6,087 nucleotides of DNA. Source: Betaproteobacteria bacterium (GTDB lineage Bacteria > Pseudomonadota > Gammaproteobacteria > Burkholderiales > Rhodocyclaceae). Below are positions 6,062 through 6,087 of this stretch, piece by piece; the first letter of the stretch is position 1, and each line of letters opens with the position of its first letter. The position numbers and the translations under genes were made by a program. The DNA lies in contig JAGWUW010000173.1 of assembly GCA_028868235.1 (NCBI GenBank), positions 1-6,087 on the forward strand. Reading direction: 5' to 3'. The notes below the pieces were generated by a model. It had not been told where the DNA came from. It saw only the letters and a program-made list of their open reading frames with translations, and ran no database searches.

Positions 6062-6087
6062 TGAGATTGATTTCGATTAAGCCAAAC

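Noticed and set aside
5673..6080. A 135-residue open frame on the + strand opposite the start of envC
   Set aside because: It mirrors the envC coiled-coil and signal region and its composition (Ser/Arg/Cys-rich) is that of an antisense frame.
6062..6087. Possible promoter or end of an upstream gene before envC
   Set aside because: Only 26 bp are available. A TAA is present in one - strand frame, but nothing identifies an upstream gene or promoter.

Overview
The window is ordinary, densely coding chromosomal DNA with a high-GC, codon-biased look. It contains no mobile element, RNA gene, CRISPR array or phage gene that I can support. Gene content and order (glyA-nrdR-ribD on one strand; envC-ctpA-small gene-moeB/thiF on the other) suggest a betaproteobacterium, perhaps of the Rhodocyclales. 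That placement is inference from gene order and protein character, not from a database search.

Left block, + strand, about 1-1972: the 3' end of glyA (serine hydroxymethyltransferase), a 54-bp gap with a strong hairpin, nrdR (zinc/ATP-cone repressor of ribonucleotide reductase genes) starting at GTG, and ribD (bifunctional riboflavin deaminase/reductase). nrdR and ribD overlap by ATGA and are probably translationally coupled. The riboflavin genes that often follow ribD are not next to it here.

Right block, - strand, about 6061 down to 1887: envC (amidase activator with coiled coils and a degenerate LytM domain), ctpA (periplasmic S41 C-terminal processing protease), a 133-residue protein of unknown function, and a MoeB/ThiF/HesA-family E1-like adenylyltransferase. 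envC and ctpA overlap by ATGA; the next gap is 20 bp, then 76 bp, which suggests a single operon. envC and ctpA make a periplasmic cell-wall module: one product switches on peptidoglycan amidases, the other is a protease of a family known to trim or degrade cell-wall hydrolases and their regulators. The two distal genes have no obvious link to the cell wall.

The two blocks converge, and the 3' ends of ribD and the moeB-like gene overlap by 86 bp. The overlap gives the E1-like protein a tail beyond its usual CxxC end. I see no convincing undescribed system. The points most worth a second look are the unknown protein with a possible ferredoxin-like (HMA-like) core and His/Asp-rich tail, the 76-bp spacer with TAG-type heptamers and nested inverted repeats, the antisense-encoded tail of the MoeB-like protein, and the hairpin just upstream of the nrdR ribosome binding site.
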